Shown: positions 1-5,269 of the stretch, piece by piece
Position numbering within the stretch: the stretch's first letter is position 1
Layout of the letters: every line of letters begins with the position of its first letter
Assembly: GCA_003487005.1 (NCBI GenBank)
Contig: DNFG01000317.1
Coordinates: forward strand, 1 to 5,269
Reading direction: 5' to 3'
Length of the DNA: 5,269 bases
From: Bryobacterales bacterium
GTDB taxonomy: Bacteria > Acidobacteriota > Terriglobia > Bryobacterales > Bryobacteraceae
Made by a program: the position numbers and the translations under genes
The notes under the pieces: generated by a model
Database searches by the model: none
What the model saw: only the letters and a program-made list of their open reading frames with translations
What the model was told of the DNA's origin: nothing

Positions 1-139
1 CAGTCACCTTGTAGCCCGAAATCTCCCCCGCCACCCGCACATCCTCGAACTCCAGCGCAAACATCCGCTGCAGCCGCGCCGTCAGCGCCGTCACCGTCAT
101 CACCCCTTCCGGCGTGCTAAGTCCCTCCGGCTTCAACAA
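1..139 (-). CDS. xseA: Exodeoxyribonuclease VII large subunit, N-terminal fragment
   Basis: This is a partial gene read leftward and cut by the window edge; only the first 46 codons are present. Exonuclease VII (XseA with XseB) degrades single-stranded DNA in the cytoplasm. The visible protein contains MTVTALTARLQRMF, then FEDVRVAGEISGYKV. This fits the conserved opening of XseA: a 'TVSxL' segment, a helix, then 'F-x-x-V-x-V-x-GEIS' leading into the OB-fold. An in-frame stop at 149-151 limits the start to TTG at 137-139, TTG at 134-136, GTG at 101-103 or ATG at 98-100. I chose the first TTG because GAGG lies about 7 nt before it; ATG at 98-100 with GGAAGG just upstream is a real alternative. 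Codons end mostly in G (GCG, CTG, ACG, GTG). The gene is divergent from glnA. The identification rests on a short match. Confidence 0.68.
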   Translation of the reverse strand, partial: MLKPEGLSTPEGVMTVTALTARLQRMFALEFEDVRVAGEISGYKVT

Positions 140-209
140 CCTGCGTCCTCACTAAAAAAAATCAATCACTGCCATACAAACTTCCGATGACACAAACCGC
201 CCAATTTCA

Positions 210-238
210 TGGACCTGCGCGCGGCCCCCTGCTATTGT
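210..238 (+). promoter_or_regulatory. Candidate sigma70-type promoter of glnA
   Basis: TGGACC (210-215, 4 of 6 to TTGACA) and TATTGT (233-238, 4 of 6 to TATAAT) are separated by exactly 17 nt. Transcription would start near 245, giving a leader of about 40 nt. It would also exclude the in-frame ATG at 209 as the glnA start. I found no convincing sigma54 GG-N10-GC element in the spacer. This is weak pattern evidence in a GC-rich genome. Confidence 0.3.
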
Positions 239-248
239 ATTGGTTTCA

Positions 249-266
249 TCGTGGCCCCCGCCACGG
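249..266 (+). promoter_or_regulatory. Leader stem-loop in the glnA 5' UTR
   Basis: CGTGGC (250-255) pairs with GCCACG (260-265) around a CCCC loop, with a possible extra U-G pair at 249/266. It lies just after the predicted transcription start and 10 nt before the Shine-Dalgarno GGAG (277-280), which it leaves free. It could stabilise the 5' end of the mRNA or bind a regulator. No T-run follows, so it is not a terminator. I do not see the conserved elements of known glutamine riboswitches. Confidence 0.4.
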
Positions 267-276
267 CAACCCGGAT

Positions 277-280
277 GGAG
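277..280 (+). promoter_or_regulatory. Ribosome binding site of glnA
   Basis: GGAG lies 6 nt before the ATG at 287. It decides the start: the upstream in-frame ATGs at 209 and 275 lack a comparable site, and 287 gives a protein of the standard family length. Confidence 0.75.
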
Positions 281-286
281 TGCAGA

Positions 287-1696
287 ATGACCCCTAAAGA
301 AGTAATCGAGTTCGCGAAAACACACGGCGCGCGGCAACTGGACCTGCGCTTTACCGATCTGCCGGGCCTGTCCCAGCATATCTCCTACCCCATCGGCCAG
401 CTCGAGGAAGACTCCTTCGAGGACGGCTTCGGCATCGACGGCTCCAGCATCCGCGGTTGGGCCGCCATCAATGAGAGTGACATGCTCCTCATTCCCGATG
501 CCTCCACCGCCCAGATGGACCCCTTCTTTGAAGTCCCCACCCTCACCATGGTGGCCGACGTCATCGATCCGATCACCCGCCAGCGCTATGACCGCGACCC
601 CCGCTGGATCGCCAAGAAGGCGGAAATGTACCTCCAGAACAGCGGCATCGCCGATACCGCCTTCGTCGGCGCCGAAGCCGAGTTCTTCGTCTTCGACAAC
701 ATCCGCTTCGACCAGAACCAGCACTCCTCCTATTACTTCATCGATGCCGAGGAAGGCCGCTGGAACTCCGGCCGCGAAACCAATAACCTCGGCTACCGCC
801 CCCGCTACAAGGAAGGCTATTTCCCCCTTCCCCCCACCGACCACTACCAGAACCTCCGCGCCGAGATGGTCGAGGTCATGCTCTCCATGGGCCTCCACAT
901 CGAATGCCACCACCATGAAGTCGCCACCGGCGGGCAGTGCGAAATCGACCAGCGCTTCGACACCCTCCTCAAATCGGCCGACAACATGATGAAGTACAAG
1001 TACGTCGTCCGCAACGTCGCCAACCGGCACGGCAAGACCGTCACCTTCATGCCCAAACCCATCTTCGGCGACAACGGCTCCGGTATGCACTGCCACCTCT
1101 CCCTTTGGAAGGAAGGCGCCCCCCTCTTCGCCGGCGACGGCTATGCCGGCCTCTCCCAGATGGCCATGTGGTTCATCGGCGGCCTCCTCAAGCACGCCCG
1201 CGCCCTCGCCGCCATCATCGCCCCCACCACCAACTCCTACAAGCGCCTCGTCCCCGGCTACGAAGCCCCCGTCAACCTCGCCTACTCCCGCCGCAACCGC
1301 TCCGCTGCCGTCCGAATCCCGATGTACTCGGCCAGCCCCAAAGCCAAGCGCGTTGAGTTCCGGCCCCCGGACCCCTCCGCCAACCCGTACCTCACTTTCG
1401 CGGCCCTCCTGATGGCTGGCCTCGACGGCGTCATCAACAAGGTCGATCCCGGTGATCCCCTCGACAAGGACATCTACGATCTCGCCCCCGAGGAGCTCAA
1501 GAAGGTTCCCTCGATGCCCGCTTCCCTCGACGAAGCTCTCGACTGCCTCGAAGCCGACCACGACTTCCTCCTCAAGGGCGACGTCTTCACCGAGGAACTC
1601 CTCGAAGCCTTTATCGGCTACAAACGCCGCGCTGAAGCCGAAGCCGTCCGCCTCCGGCCCCACCCTTACGAATTCGCCCTCTACTACGACATCTAG
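287..1696 (+). CDS. glnA: Glutamine synthetase type I (GSI-beta)
   Basis: It makes glutamine from glutamate, ammonia and ATP, the main ammonium assimilation step, as a cytoplasmic dodecamer. The protein is 469 residues, the same length as E. coli GlnA. Visible motifs are: DGSSIRGW (Asp51 of the ammonium site); [10 protein letters not shown] with metal ligands Glu130 and Glu132; [14 protein letters not shown] with Glu211 and Glu219; [14 protein letters not shown] with His268; [23 protein letters not shown] with flap Glu326; and [17 protein letters not shown] with Glu357. [11 protein letters not shown] carries Tyr397, matching the tyrosine adenylylated by GlnE, so GSI-beta-type control through GlnE and PII is expected. 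The catalytic set is complete. The start at 287 is set by GGAG 6 nt upstream and by family length; ATGs at 209 and 275 are less likely. Codons strongly favour a C ending. The gene is monocistronic, with a terminator 35 nt after the TAG stop, and divergent from xseA. Confidence 0.98.
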   Translation: MTPKEVIEFAKTHGARQLDLRFTDLPGLSQHISYPIGQLEEDSFEDGFGIDGSSIRGWAAINESDMLLIPDASTAQMDPFFEVPTLTMVADVIDPITRQRYDRDPRWIAKKAEMYLQNSGIADTAFVGAEAEFFVFDNIRFDQNQHSSYYFIDAEEGRWNSGRETNNLGYRPRYKEGYFPLPPTDHYQNLRAEMVEVMLSMGLHIECHHHEVATGGQCEIDQRFDTLLKSADNMMKYKYVVRNVANRHGKTVTFMPKPIFGDNGSGMHCHLSLWKEGAPLFAGDGYAGLSQMAMWFIGGLLKHARALAAIIAPTTNSYKRLVPGYEAPVNLAYSRRNRSAAVRIPMYSASPKAKRVEFRPPDPSANPYLTFAALLMAGLDGVINKVDPGDPLDKDIYDLAPEELKKVPSMPASLDEALDCLEADHDFLLKGDVFTEELLEAFIGYKRRAEAEAVRLRPHPYEFALYYDI

Positions 1697-1731
1697 AGCG
1701 CTCCGCTTCTTGCATCTGTTCACCTCCTGGC

Positions 1732-1764
1732 GCCGGCTGGACCCTCCAGCCGGCCCTCTTTTTT
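1732..1764 (+). terminator. Intrinsic terminator of glnA
   Basis: A perfect 10-bp stem, GCCGGCTGGA (1732-1741) with TCCAGCCGGC (1745-1754), closes a CCC loop. It is followed by CCTC and six T residues (1759-1764). It sits 35 nt after the glnA stop. The reverse strand has no T-run after the stem, so it should work only for rightward transcription. Confidence 0.93.
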
Positions 1765-2052
1765 GTCCCCGGAGACACAATGCCGGGAGCGTCCGCCCAA
1801 CCCCCGGAGCCGCCCCCCTCCTTCCGGTCCCTCGCTGAGCGCCCCCCAATGAGAACGCCTGCGTTTTGGAGATGTCCGGGCGGGAAGATGCCGAAAATCA
1901 GGAGCCCCGTGTGATCAACGCCCCTCGCGGAGGTGAGTTCGGCTTGGCCCGGCCTGACTCACTCCGGCCGGCGGCGGACGACGATCACAGCATTTCAGCC
2001 CGGCAGCAAATCCGGGACAATCCCGCGGATGCGCCCGCTGGCCCACCGGTTC
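1765..2052. other. Intergenic spacer, no supported gene
   Basis: This spacer separates the convergent glnA and VOC genes. Reading frames here have no recognisable protein and no ribosome binding site. I see two small dyads: CCGGCC/GGCCGG (1949-1954 with 1966-1971), overlapped by GTGAGT/ACTCAC (1933-1938 with 1957-1962), and CCCGG/CCGGG (1999-2003 with 2012-2016). None is followed by a T-run on either strand, so I do not call a terminator for the leftward VOC gene. Confidence 0.6.
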
Positions 2053-2508
2053 TCACCGCTTGTTCTTCAGGCTGAACTGCCAGGAGACGCCATACTGGTC
2101 TTGTAACCAGCCAAACAGGGGGCTGAACTCATACTTGTCCAAAGGCATCGCCACTTCGCCCTTTTCAGACAACCGTTCAAATGCCAGCCTCAGCCTGCCG
2201 GCGTCGTCGAATTCCACAAACAGCGACATCGACGGAGTGAAGGTGAAGTCATGTACAGGAGGACTATCGTAAATAATCAGGTTCTGTCCCGCAAATGTCG
2301 CATACGCCAGCCGCACCTTCCCCTTCATCTCGCCGCTATCATGCAGCTCTTGTCTGTCCACGATGAATTCGGGGAACACTGACTTGTAAAGCTCGATCGC
2401 TTCATTTGCGGAGCCTTGAAACATCAAGTGCGTTGAGACTGAGGTCGTCAGTCTCTTGTCTGAGCACCCTCCCAGGAGCATCAGCATCGCCAGCGGTAAT
2501 ATCTTCAT
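2053..2508 (-). CDS. PhnB-like VOC-superfamily protein with lipoprotein signal
   Basis: The 151-residue product has two parts. Residues 1-15 look like a lipoprotein signal peptide: one lysine, a hydrophobic run, then the lipobox LLGGC with Cys15. Ser16 at +2 would not signal inner-membrane retention under the E. coli rule. Residues 24-147 match the PhnB-like/3-demethylubiquinone methyltransferase-like VOC family: STHLMFQGSANEAIELYKSVF near the start, a DFTFTPSMSLFVEF strand (87-100), and the closing SPLFGWLQDQYGVSWQ (129-144). Members adopt a glyoxalase/dioxygenase fold, usually cytoplasmic, and often have no assigned substrate; I assign none. ATG at 2508 is the only good start: the stretch between the signal and His27 offers only a poor CTG. 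Its ribosome site is weak (AAGGA about 14 nt away). It lies 78 nt downstream of the DUF1801 gene on the same strand, possibly co-transcribed. GC is lower than in glnA. Confidence 0.88.
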   Translation of the reverse strand: MKILPLAMLMLLGGCSDKRLTTSVSTHLMFQGSANEAIELYKSVFPEFIVDRQELHDSGEMKGKVRLAYATFAGQNLIIYDSPPVHDFTFTPSMSLFVEFDDAGRLRLAFERLSEKGEVAMPLDKYEFSPLFGWLQDQYGVSWQFSLKNKR

Positions 2509-2586
2509 CTGCGGAATTCCGTCCTTCTGTCGCTTGAGTACGCCCGTGCACGAGACCCGGCCCGCTGAGAGCCGTCCCGGCGCCAG

Positions 2587-2997
2587 TCAGCCTCCCACTG
2601 ACTGCTGCTTCAATCTCTCCAGCCTCCCTTTTCTCCGGACAATGTTCTTATAGTCCCATTGAATCGCTCGGGATTTCTTCAGCCACCGCCGCAAATCGGC
2701 ATGATTGATCTCCGAAACATCATTGAAGAATACCGAAGCATCCCTGAATTTCGCCCCGAGGACTATTAGTCCTTCTTCCTCGAAATCGGCGCCACTCCAG
2801 AACATCAATCGGATACCCGGTTTCTGCTTGCTGTACCCGGCAATCGGATTGCCGTCCAGAAACCAGACCGGATGGCCGTGCCAGATCTTGCTTTCGGCGT
2901 CCGGAAGTCCCGTCTCGATCTCGTCCGCGAGGACTGCGCACACCTCCCTGTCGCCGGTCTTCTGCCGCTCGTTGTATTCCAGGATTTCCGGTTTCAT
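2587..2997 (-). CDS. DUF1801 domain protein (YdhG-like)
   Basis: A complete 136-residue cytoplasmic protein with no signal peptide or membrane segment. It matches the DUF1801 (YdhG/YjbR-type) family along its full length: YNERQKTGDREVC near residues 8-20, GLPDAESKIWHGHPVWFLDG (30-49), then NPIAGYSKQKPGIRLMFWSG (50-69), and a basic C-terminal helix with IQWDYKNIVRRKGRLERL. The biochemical function of the family is not established, so none is assigned. The start is secure: GGAGG (3004-3008) lies 6 nt before the ATG at 2997. It is the first gene of a tandem pair with the VOC gene. Such small DUF1801 and PhnB-like proteins are common accessory genes, and their pairing hints at a shared stress or small-molecule context; that is inference only. 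Confidence 0.93.
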   Translation of the reverse strand: MKPEILEYNERQKTGDREVCAVLADEIETGLPDAESKIWHGHPVWFLDGNPIAGYSKQKPGIRLMFWSGADFEEEGLIVLGAKFRDASVFFNDVSEINHADLRRWLKKSRAIQWDYKNIVRRKGRLERLKQQSVGG

Positions 2998-3003
2998 GCC
3001 GGC

Positions 3004-3008
3004 CCTCC
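3004..3008 (-). promoter_or_regulatory. Ribosome binding site of the DUF1801 gene
   Basis: On the minus strand GGAGG lies 6 nt before the ATG at 2997-2995. It is the clearest ribosome site among the leftward genes and fixes the start. Confidence 0.75.
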
Positions 3009-3126
3009 ATCTGAATTCGACTTCCCGTGGTCATCTGCCTCAGCCAACACCGGATCGGACCGCGGTTGAGCCGCCCCCACTGAGCCTGCTCCCGCCCACG
3101 CGCCGGGCGCTGCAAATCCTGACGAG

Positions 3127-3132
3127 AGTATA
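3127..3132 (-). promoter_or_regulatory. Candidate -10 box for the DUF1801/VOC pair
   Basis: On the minus strand TATACT (5 of 6 to TATAAT) sits in an AT-rich island within a GC-rich spacer. The best -35 nearby, CTGATT at a 15-nt spacing, is poor. Transcription from here would give a leader of about 120 nt. The rest of the 2998-3285 spacer shows no supported gene. Confidence 0.25.
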
Positions 3133-3236
3133 TACGATCCGGCCTCGAATCAGCCACCGCGCGAATCCATCTCTGCCGGACTGTGCAGGGAATCAACGAC
3201 TTGCTGCTCCAAAAGTCAGAACACTCACCTCTCTCC

Positions 3237-3299
3237 CGCCAGCGATCGGTCCGCGCGTCGGACCACCTCACCCGGCGGCCCCGGCTCACTCCGCTGGCG
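3237..3299. other. Nested dyad spanning the stop of the UPF0126/TRIC gene
   Basis: An outer inverted repeat, CGCCAGCG (3237-3244) and CGCTGGCG (3292-3299), brackets the stop codon at 3286-3288. It encloses a compact hairpin, GGTCCG (3248-3253) with CGGACC (3259-3264) around a 5-nt loop. Neither is followed by a T-run on the minus strand, so it is not a standard intrinsic terminator. It may protect the mRNA 3' end or be chance in GC-rich DNA. Confidence 0.3.
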
Positions 3300-3990
3300 A
3301 TTCAGGAGACCGCGCCACCGGAAACTGCCAGCGGCGGTAGATGGCCAGCATTCGAATCCCGAAGCAGACCAGCGCGCCGGCGATCGCCAGGGGTTGCGGG
3401 GGAAGACCAAGAGTGTTGCCGGCAACGACGAGGCTCGCCCCCGCCAGCGCCGCGGCCGCATAGATGTCCGTCCGGAACACGACCGGAACTTCGGAAACCA
3501 GGACGTCTCGCACCACGCCGCCTCCAATCCCGGTCAGCATTCCGAGCAGGGCTGCCGGAATCGGTCCAAGGTGATAGGTCAGCGCCTTCCCGGCGCCCGT
3601 CACCGCGAACAATCCGAGGCCGATGGCATCGAAAACGAGCACGGCTTGCCGCGCACGGCTGACCCTCGAGTGCCAGAAGAACGTAACCAGACCAGCCAGC
3701 AAGGAAACGCCAACGTAGCGCCAATCCTGAATGGAGGCCGGGGGCAGCGCGCCGATCACCAGATCTCGAATGATCCCGCCCGACGTCGCGGCCGCGAAAG
3801 AGAGGACCAGGACGCCAAATATGTCGAGCCGGTGCCGGATGCCGGCAATCGCGCCGCTGATCGCGAAGGCGAATGTCCCAATCAGGTCGAGCACCGTGAA
3901 AAGGAGGCTGACAACGACATCTTCGCGGATGGGCATAATGGTCCGTGGCGCTTCTGAACAGCATAGCGGATCACCCGTGGCCACGATCAT
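3286..3990 (-). CDS. UPF0126/TRIC-type seven-helix membrane protein
   Basis: A 234-residue inner-membrane protein with about seven hydrophobic segments (roughly 25-50, 57-80, 92-106, 116-134, 143-165, 176-192, 197-216). It is an internal duplication typical of the family (PF03458, YadS/YicG-like, prokaryotic TRIC): LDLIGTFAFAISGAIAG followed by TSGGIIRD (69-76), and FDAIGLGLFAVTGAGKA followed by GIGGGVVRD (154-162). The glycine-rich kinks and Arg-Asp pairs (75-76, 161-162) are the family signature. Described roles are cation channel or glycine transport; the sequence does not separate these. The start is uncertain: ATG at 3990, GTG at 3984 (best placed, with GGAGG 6 nt upstream), or ATG at 3936, which gives a length nearer typical members. 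It is divergent from the phosphoesterase, with 97 nt between the outermost starts. Confidence 0.93.
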   Translation of the reverse strand: MIVATGDPLCCSEAPRTIMPIREDVVVSLLFTVLDLIGTFAFAISGAIAGIRHRLDIFGVLVLSFAAATSGGIIRDLVIGALPPASIQDWRYVGVSLLAGLVTFFWHSRVSRARQAVLVFDAIGLGLFAVTGAGKALTYHLGPIPAALLGMLTGIGGGVVRDVLVSEVPVVFRTDIYAAAALAGASLVVAGNTLGLPPQPLAIAGALVCFGIRMLAIYRRWQFPVARSPESPAE

Positions 3991-4053
3991 CCTCCGCCAG
4001 CCTCCCCTCCACCTTCTTCAGCGGTCCGGCCGTGCCGGATCATTCGCCCAAGT

Positions 4054-4059
4054 TAGAAT
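4054..4059 (+). promoter_or_regulatory. Candidate -10 box of the phosphoesterase gene
   Basis: TAGAAT (5 of 6 to TATAAT) lies 28 nt before the ATG at 4088. No strong -35 is visible; GTGCCG (4032-4037) at a 16-nt spacing matches 3 of 6. The implied leader is only about 20 nt and lacks a Shine-Dalgarno site. Confidence 0.35.
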
Positions 4060-4071
4060 CGAAAGAAGATT

Positions 4072-4079
4072 CCCCCCCC
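4072..4079 (+). repeat. C8 homopolymer in the phosphoesterase leader
   Basis: Eight consecutive C residues end 8 nt before the ATG at 4088, the position where a Shine-Dalgarno sequence would normally be. C-runs cannot pair with the 16S rRNA tail as a ribosome binding site, so initiation here is probably weak or depends on another mechanism. Confidence 0.7.
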
Positions 4080-4087
4080 TCCACGCC

Positions 4088-5170
4088 ATGAATCGACGTT
4101 CCTTCGTGACCACCGCCGCCGGGGCCTCCGCCTCCGCCTCCGCTGCCACCTCCCAGGCCTCCGCCAGCACTGCGGAATCTGCCCCCGGGCGTCCCGCACT
4201 CCGCTGCTCCAGCGACGGCCTGTTCCGCGTTCTCGCCATCTCCGACCTCCACTACGGCCCCGCCAGAGATCCCCAGGGCATCGCGCTCACCGAACGGCTC
4301 ATCGACACCGAGAAGCCGAACCTGGTCGTCGTCAACGGCGATTGCCTCTCGGGCAAGGAGTGCCGCGACGAAGCCGGACTTCGCACCGCGATCGGGAACG
4401 TCGCCGCCGCCATGGAATCCAGGCGTGTCCCCTGGGCCATCACCTTCGGCAATCACGACCAGGAACACGAACCGGCCACCGGGATTGGCAAAGACGCCGT
4501 CCTGGCCATGTACGCCGCCTACCCGCACAACCTCAACGGGGGCGCCGCCGAGGGGTTGACGGGCGCCGGAAACAAGCACATCCTCATCTGGGACGCCGCC
4601 GGTGCAAAGCCCGTCTATTGCATTTGGCTGATCGACTCGAACGCCTATTTCACCGATGGGAAGAATCACCCCTACGACTGGATCCATTCCGACCAGATCC
4701 AGTGGTACACCCGGACCTCAATTGCCCTGGAAAAACAGCACGGGGCCAAAATTCCCGGCCTGATGTTCTTTCACATCCCTCTCCCGGAGTTCGCCGAAAT
4801 GGTCAATAAGGCGAAGATCATCGGCGTCCGGCAGGAGCACGAGTGCCCGTCGCCGGTGAATGGCGGCATGTTCGCGGCGCTGCTCGATCGCGGCGACGTG
4901 CGCGGCGTGTATTGCGGTCACGATCACGTGAACAACTACATGGGACGCTGGCGCGGCATCGAACTGGGCTATGACGGCTGCATCGGCCATCTCACCTACC
5001 CCCGCCTGCCGCCTCAGGATCCCGGCCATCTGCACATCCGCGGCGGCCGCGTCTTCGAAATCACCGCCGGCGCACCGGCCCTCCACCGGACCTGGATGCG
5101 CTTCAAAAGCGGCGCCAAAAACTGGGAATCGGAGTCCGAAGCCCTCACGAAGGACCACATCAAGTCCTGA
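4088..5170 (+). CDS. Exported calcineurin-like metallophosphoesterase (Dcr2/PAP29-like)
   Basis: A 360-residue predicted phosphoesterase. The N-terminus MNRRSFVTTAAG has the twin arginine of a Tat signal (Arg3-Arg4), followed by a low-complexity Ala/Ser stretch (residues 13-31), so export as a folded metalloenzyme is likely. The dinuclear metal site is complete in family order: DLH (Asp53, His55), GD (Asp85), GNHD (Asn122, His123), FFHIPLPEF (His229) and GHDH (His278, His280). The FFHIPLPEF block and WAITFGNHDQE resemble the Dcr2/plant PAP29-like branch of calcineurin-type enzymes; the substrate is unknown. The start at 4088 is chosen because it gives the signal peptide; the frame stays open upstream but runs into the opposite gene and has no signal. 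There is no Shine-Dalgarno site. It is divergent from the UPF0126/TRIC gene and apparently monocistronic. It could act in periplasmic phosphate scavenging, which is inference. Confidence 0.93.
   Translation: MNRRSFVTTAAGASASASAATSQASASTAESAPGRPALRCSSDGLFRVLAISDLHYGPARDPQGIALTERLIDTEKPNLVVVNGDCLSGKECRDEAGLRTAIGNVAAAMESRRVPWAITFGNHDQEHEPATGIGKDAVLAMYAAYPHNLNGGAAEGLTGAGNKHILIWDAAGAKPVYCIWLIDSNAYFTDGKNHPYDWIHSDQIQWYTRTSIALEKQHGAKIPGLMFFHIPLPEFAEMVNKAKIIGVRQEHECPSPVNGGMFAALLDRGDVRGVYCGHDHVNNYMGRWRGIELGYDGCIGHLTYPRLPPQDPGHLHIRGGRVFEITAGAPALHRTWMRFKSGAKNWESESEALTKDHIKS
4124..4141 (+). repeat. (GCCTCC)3 hexamer repeat in the signal region
   Basis: Three perfect tandem copies of GCCTCC encode alternating Ala-Ser within the low-complexity stretch after the twin arginine. 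Copy-number change would alter the length by two residues per unit without shifting the frame. Confidence 0.75.
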
Positions 5171-5229
5171 ACCGGAAGCGCCGCAGCACGGCTCAACGCC
5201 TCCACTCCCCCCGCGCCGCGCCCATTCCG

Positions 5230-5260
5230 TGCCGGGGACCAAATTTCCGCCCGGCATTTT
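5230..5260 (+). terminator. Candidate intrinsic terminator of the phosphoesterase gene
   Basis: TGCCGGG (5230-5236) pairs with CCCGGCA (5250-5256) around a 13-nt loop and is followed directly by TTTT (5257-5260), about 60 nt after the stop at 5170. The stem is GC-rich but the loop is large and the T-run short, so efficiency may be moderate. No gene is supported in 5171-5269. Confidence 0.5.
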
Positions 5261-5269
5261 CCTCCGGTA

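Noticed and set aside
154..161. A8 tract (T8 on the xseA strand) as an attenuator terminator before xseA
   Set aside because: No stable stem precedes the T-run on the minus strand; more likely a bent or AT-rich promoter spacer.
209..286. A 26-residue N-terminal extension of GlnA from ATG 209
   Set aside because: It would overlap the candidate promoter, lacks a ribosome site, and makes the protein longer than the family norm; ATG 287 has GGAG at 6 nt.
152..1849. A 565-codon open frame on the minus strand across glnA
   Set aside because: It is fully antisense to a certain glnA, has a Gly/Val/Glu/Ala-rich composition with no recognisable domain, and is explained by the C-ending codon bias of glnA.
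1999..2016. A hairpin as terminator of the leftward VOC gene
   Set aside because: Only 5 bp of stem and no T-run follows on the minus strand.
1866..2075. A 69-codon plus-strand frame after the glnA terminator
   Set aside because: TTG start, no ribosome site, no recognisable motif, and it runs into the opposite VOC gene.
2720..3289. A 189-codon minus-strand frame over the DUF1801 gene and its upstream spacer
   Set aside because: Out of frame with DUF1801, Arg/Trp-rich shadow composition, no ribosome site or domain.
3731..4087. An upstream extension of the phosphoesterase
   Set aside because: The extension is antisense to the UPF0126/TRIC gene and would bury the Tat signal inside the protein.

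Overview
The window looks like ordinary chromosomal DNA from a GC-rich Gram-negative-type bacterium. The style suggests an Acidobacteriota-like organism: glnA and the flanking genes have a strong C/G bias at third codon positions, the glutamine synthetase is of the beta type with an adenylylation site, and there is an exported Dcr2-like phosphoesterase. This placement is inferred from gene style only.

Layout from left to right. Positions 1-139 (minus strand) hold the start of a gene cut by the window edge, recognisable as the N-terminus of the exonuclease VII large subunit (xseA). A 147-bp divergent spacer follows, with a plausible sigma70-type promoter, a short leader hairpin and a good Shine-Dalgarno site for glnA. 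glnA (287-1696, plus) encodes a complete 469-residue type I glutamine synthetase and is closed by a textbook intrinsic terminator (1732-1764). After a gene-poor spacer come two small minus-strand genes in tandem: a DUF1801 protein (2997 to 2587) and a PhnB-like VOC-fold protein (2508 to 2053). The second carries an unexpected lipoprotein signal peptide. These two genes are visibly lower in GC than glnA. After a further spacer, a minus-strand gene (3990 to 3286) encodes a seven-helix UPF0126/TRIC membrane protein. It is divergent from a plus-strand gene (4088-5170) for a Tat-type exported calcineurin-like phosphoesterase, followed by a candidate terminator near the right edge.

The genes do not form one pathway. 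glnA is a stand-alone transcription unit for ammonium assimilation. The DUF1801/VOC pair may be a small accessory operon. The membrane protein and the phosphoesterase share only a divergent promoter region. I see no CRISPR array, rRNA, tRNA, insertion sequence or obvious new multi-gene system. The points most worth a second look are the lipoprotein-VOC fusion, the glnA leader hairpin, the C8 tract where the phosphoesterase ribosome binding site should be, and the strand-linked third-position bias that produces a 565-codon false antisense frame over glnA.
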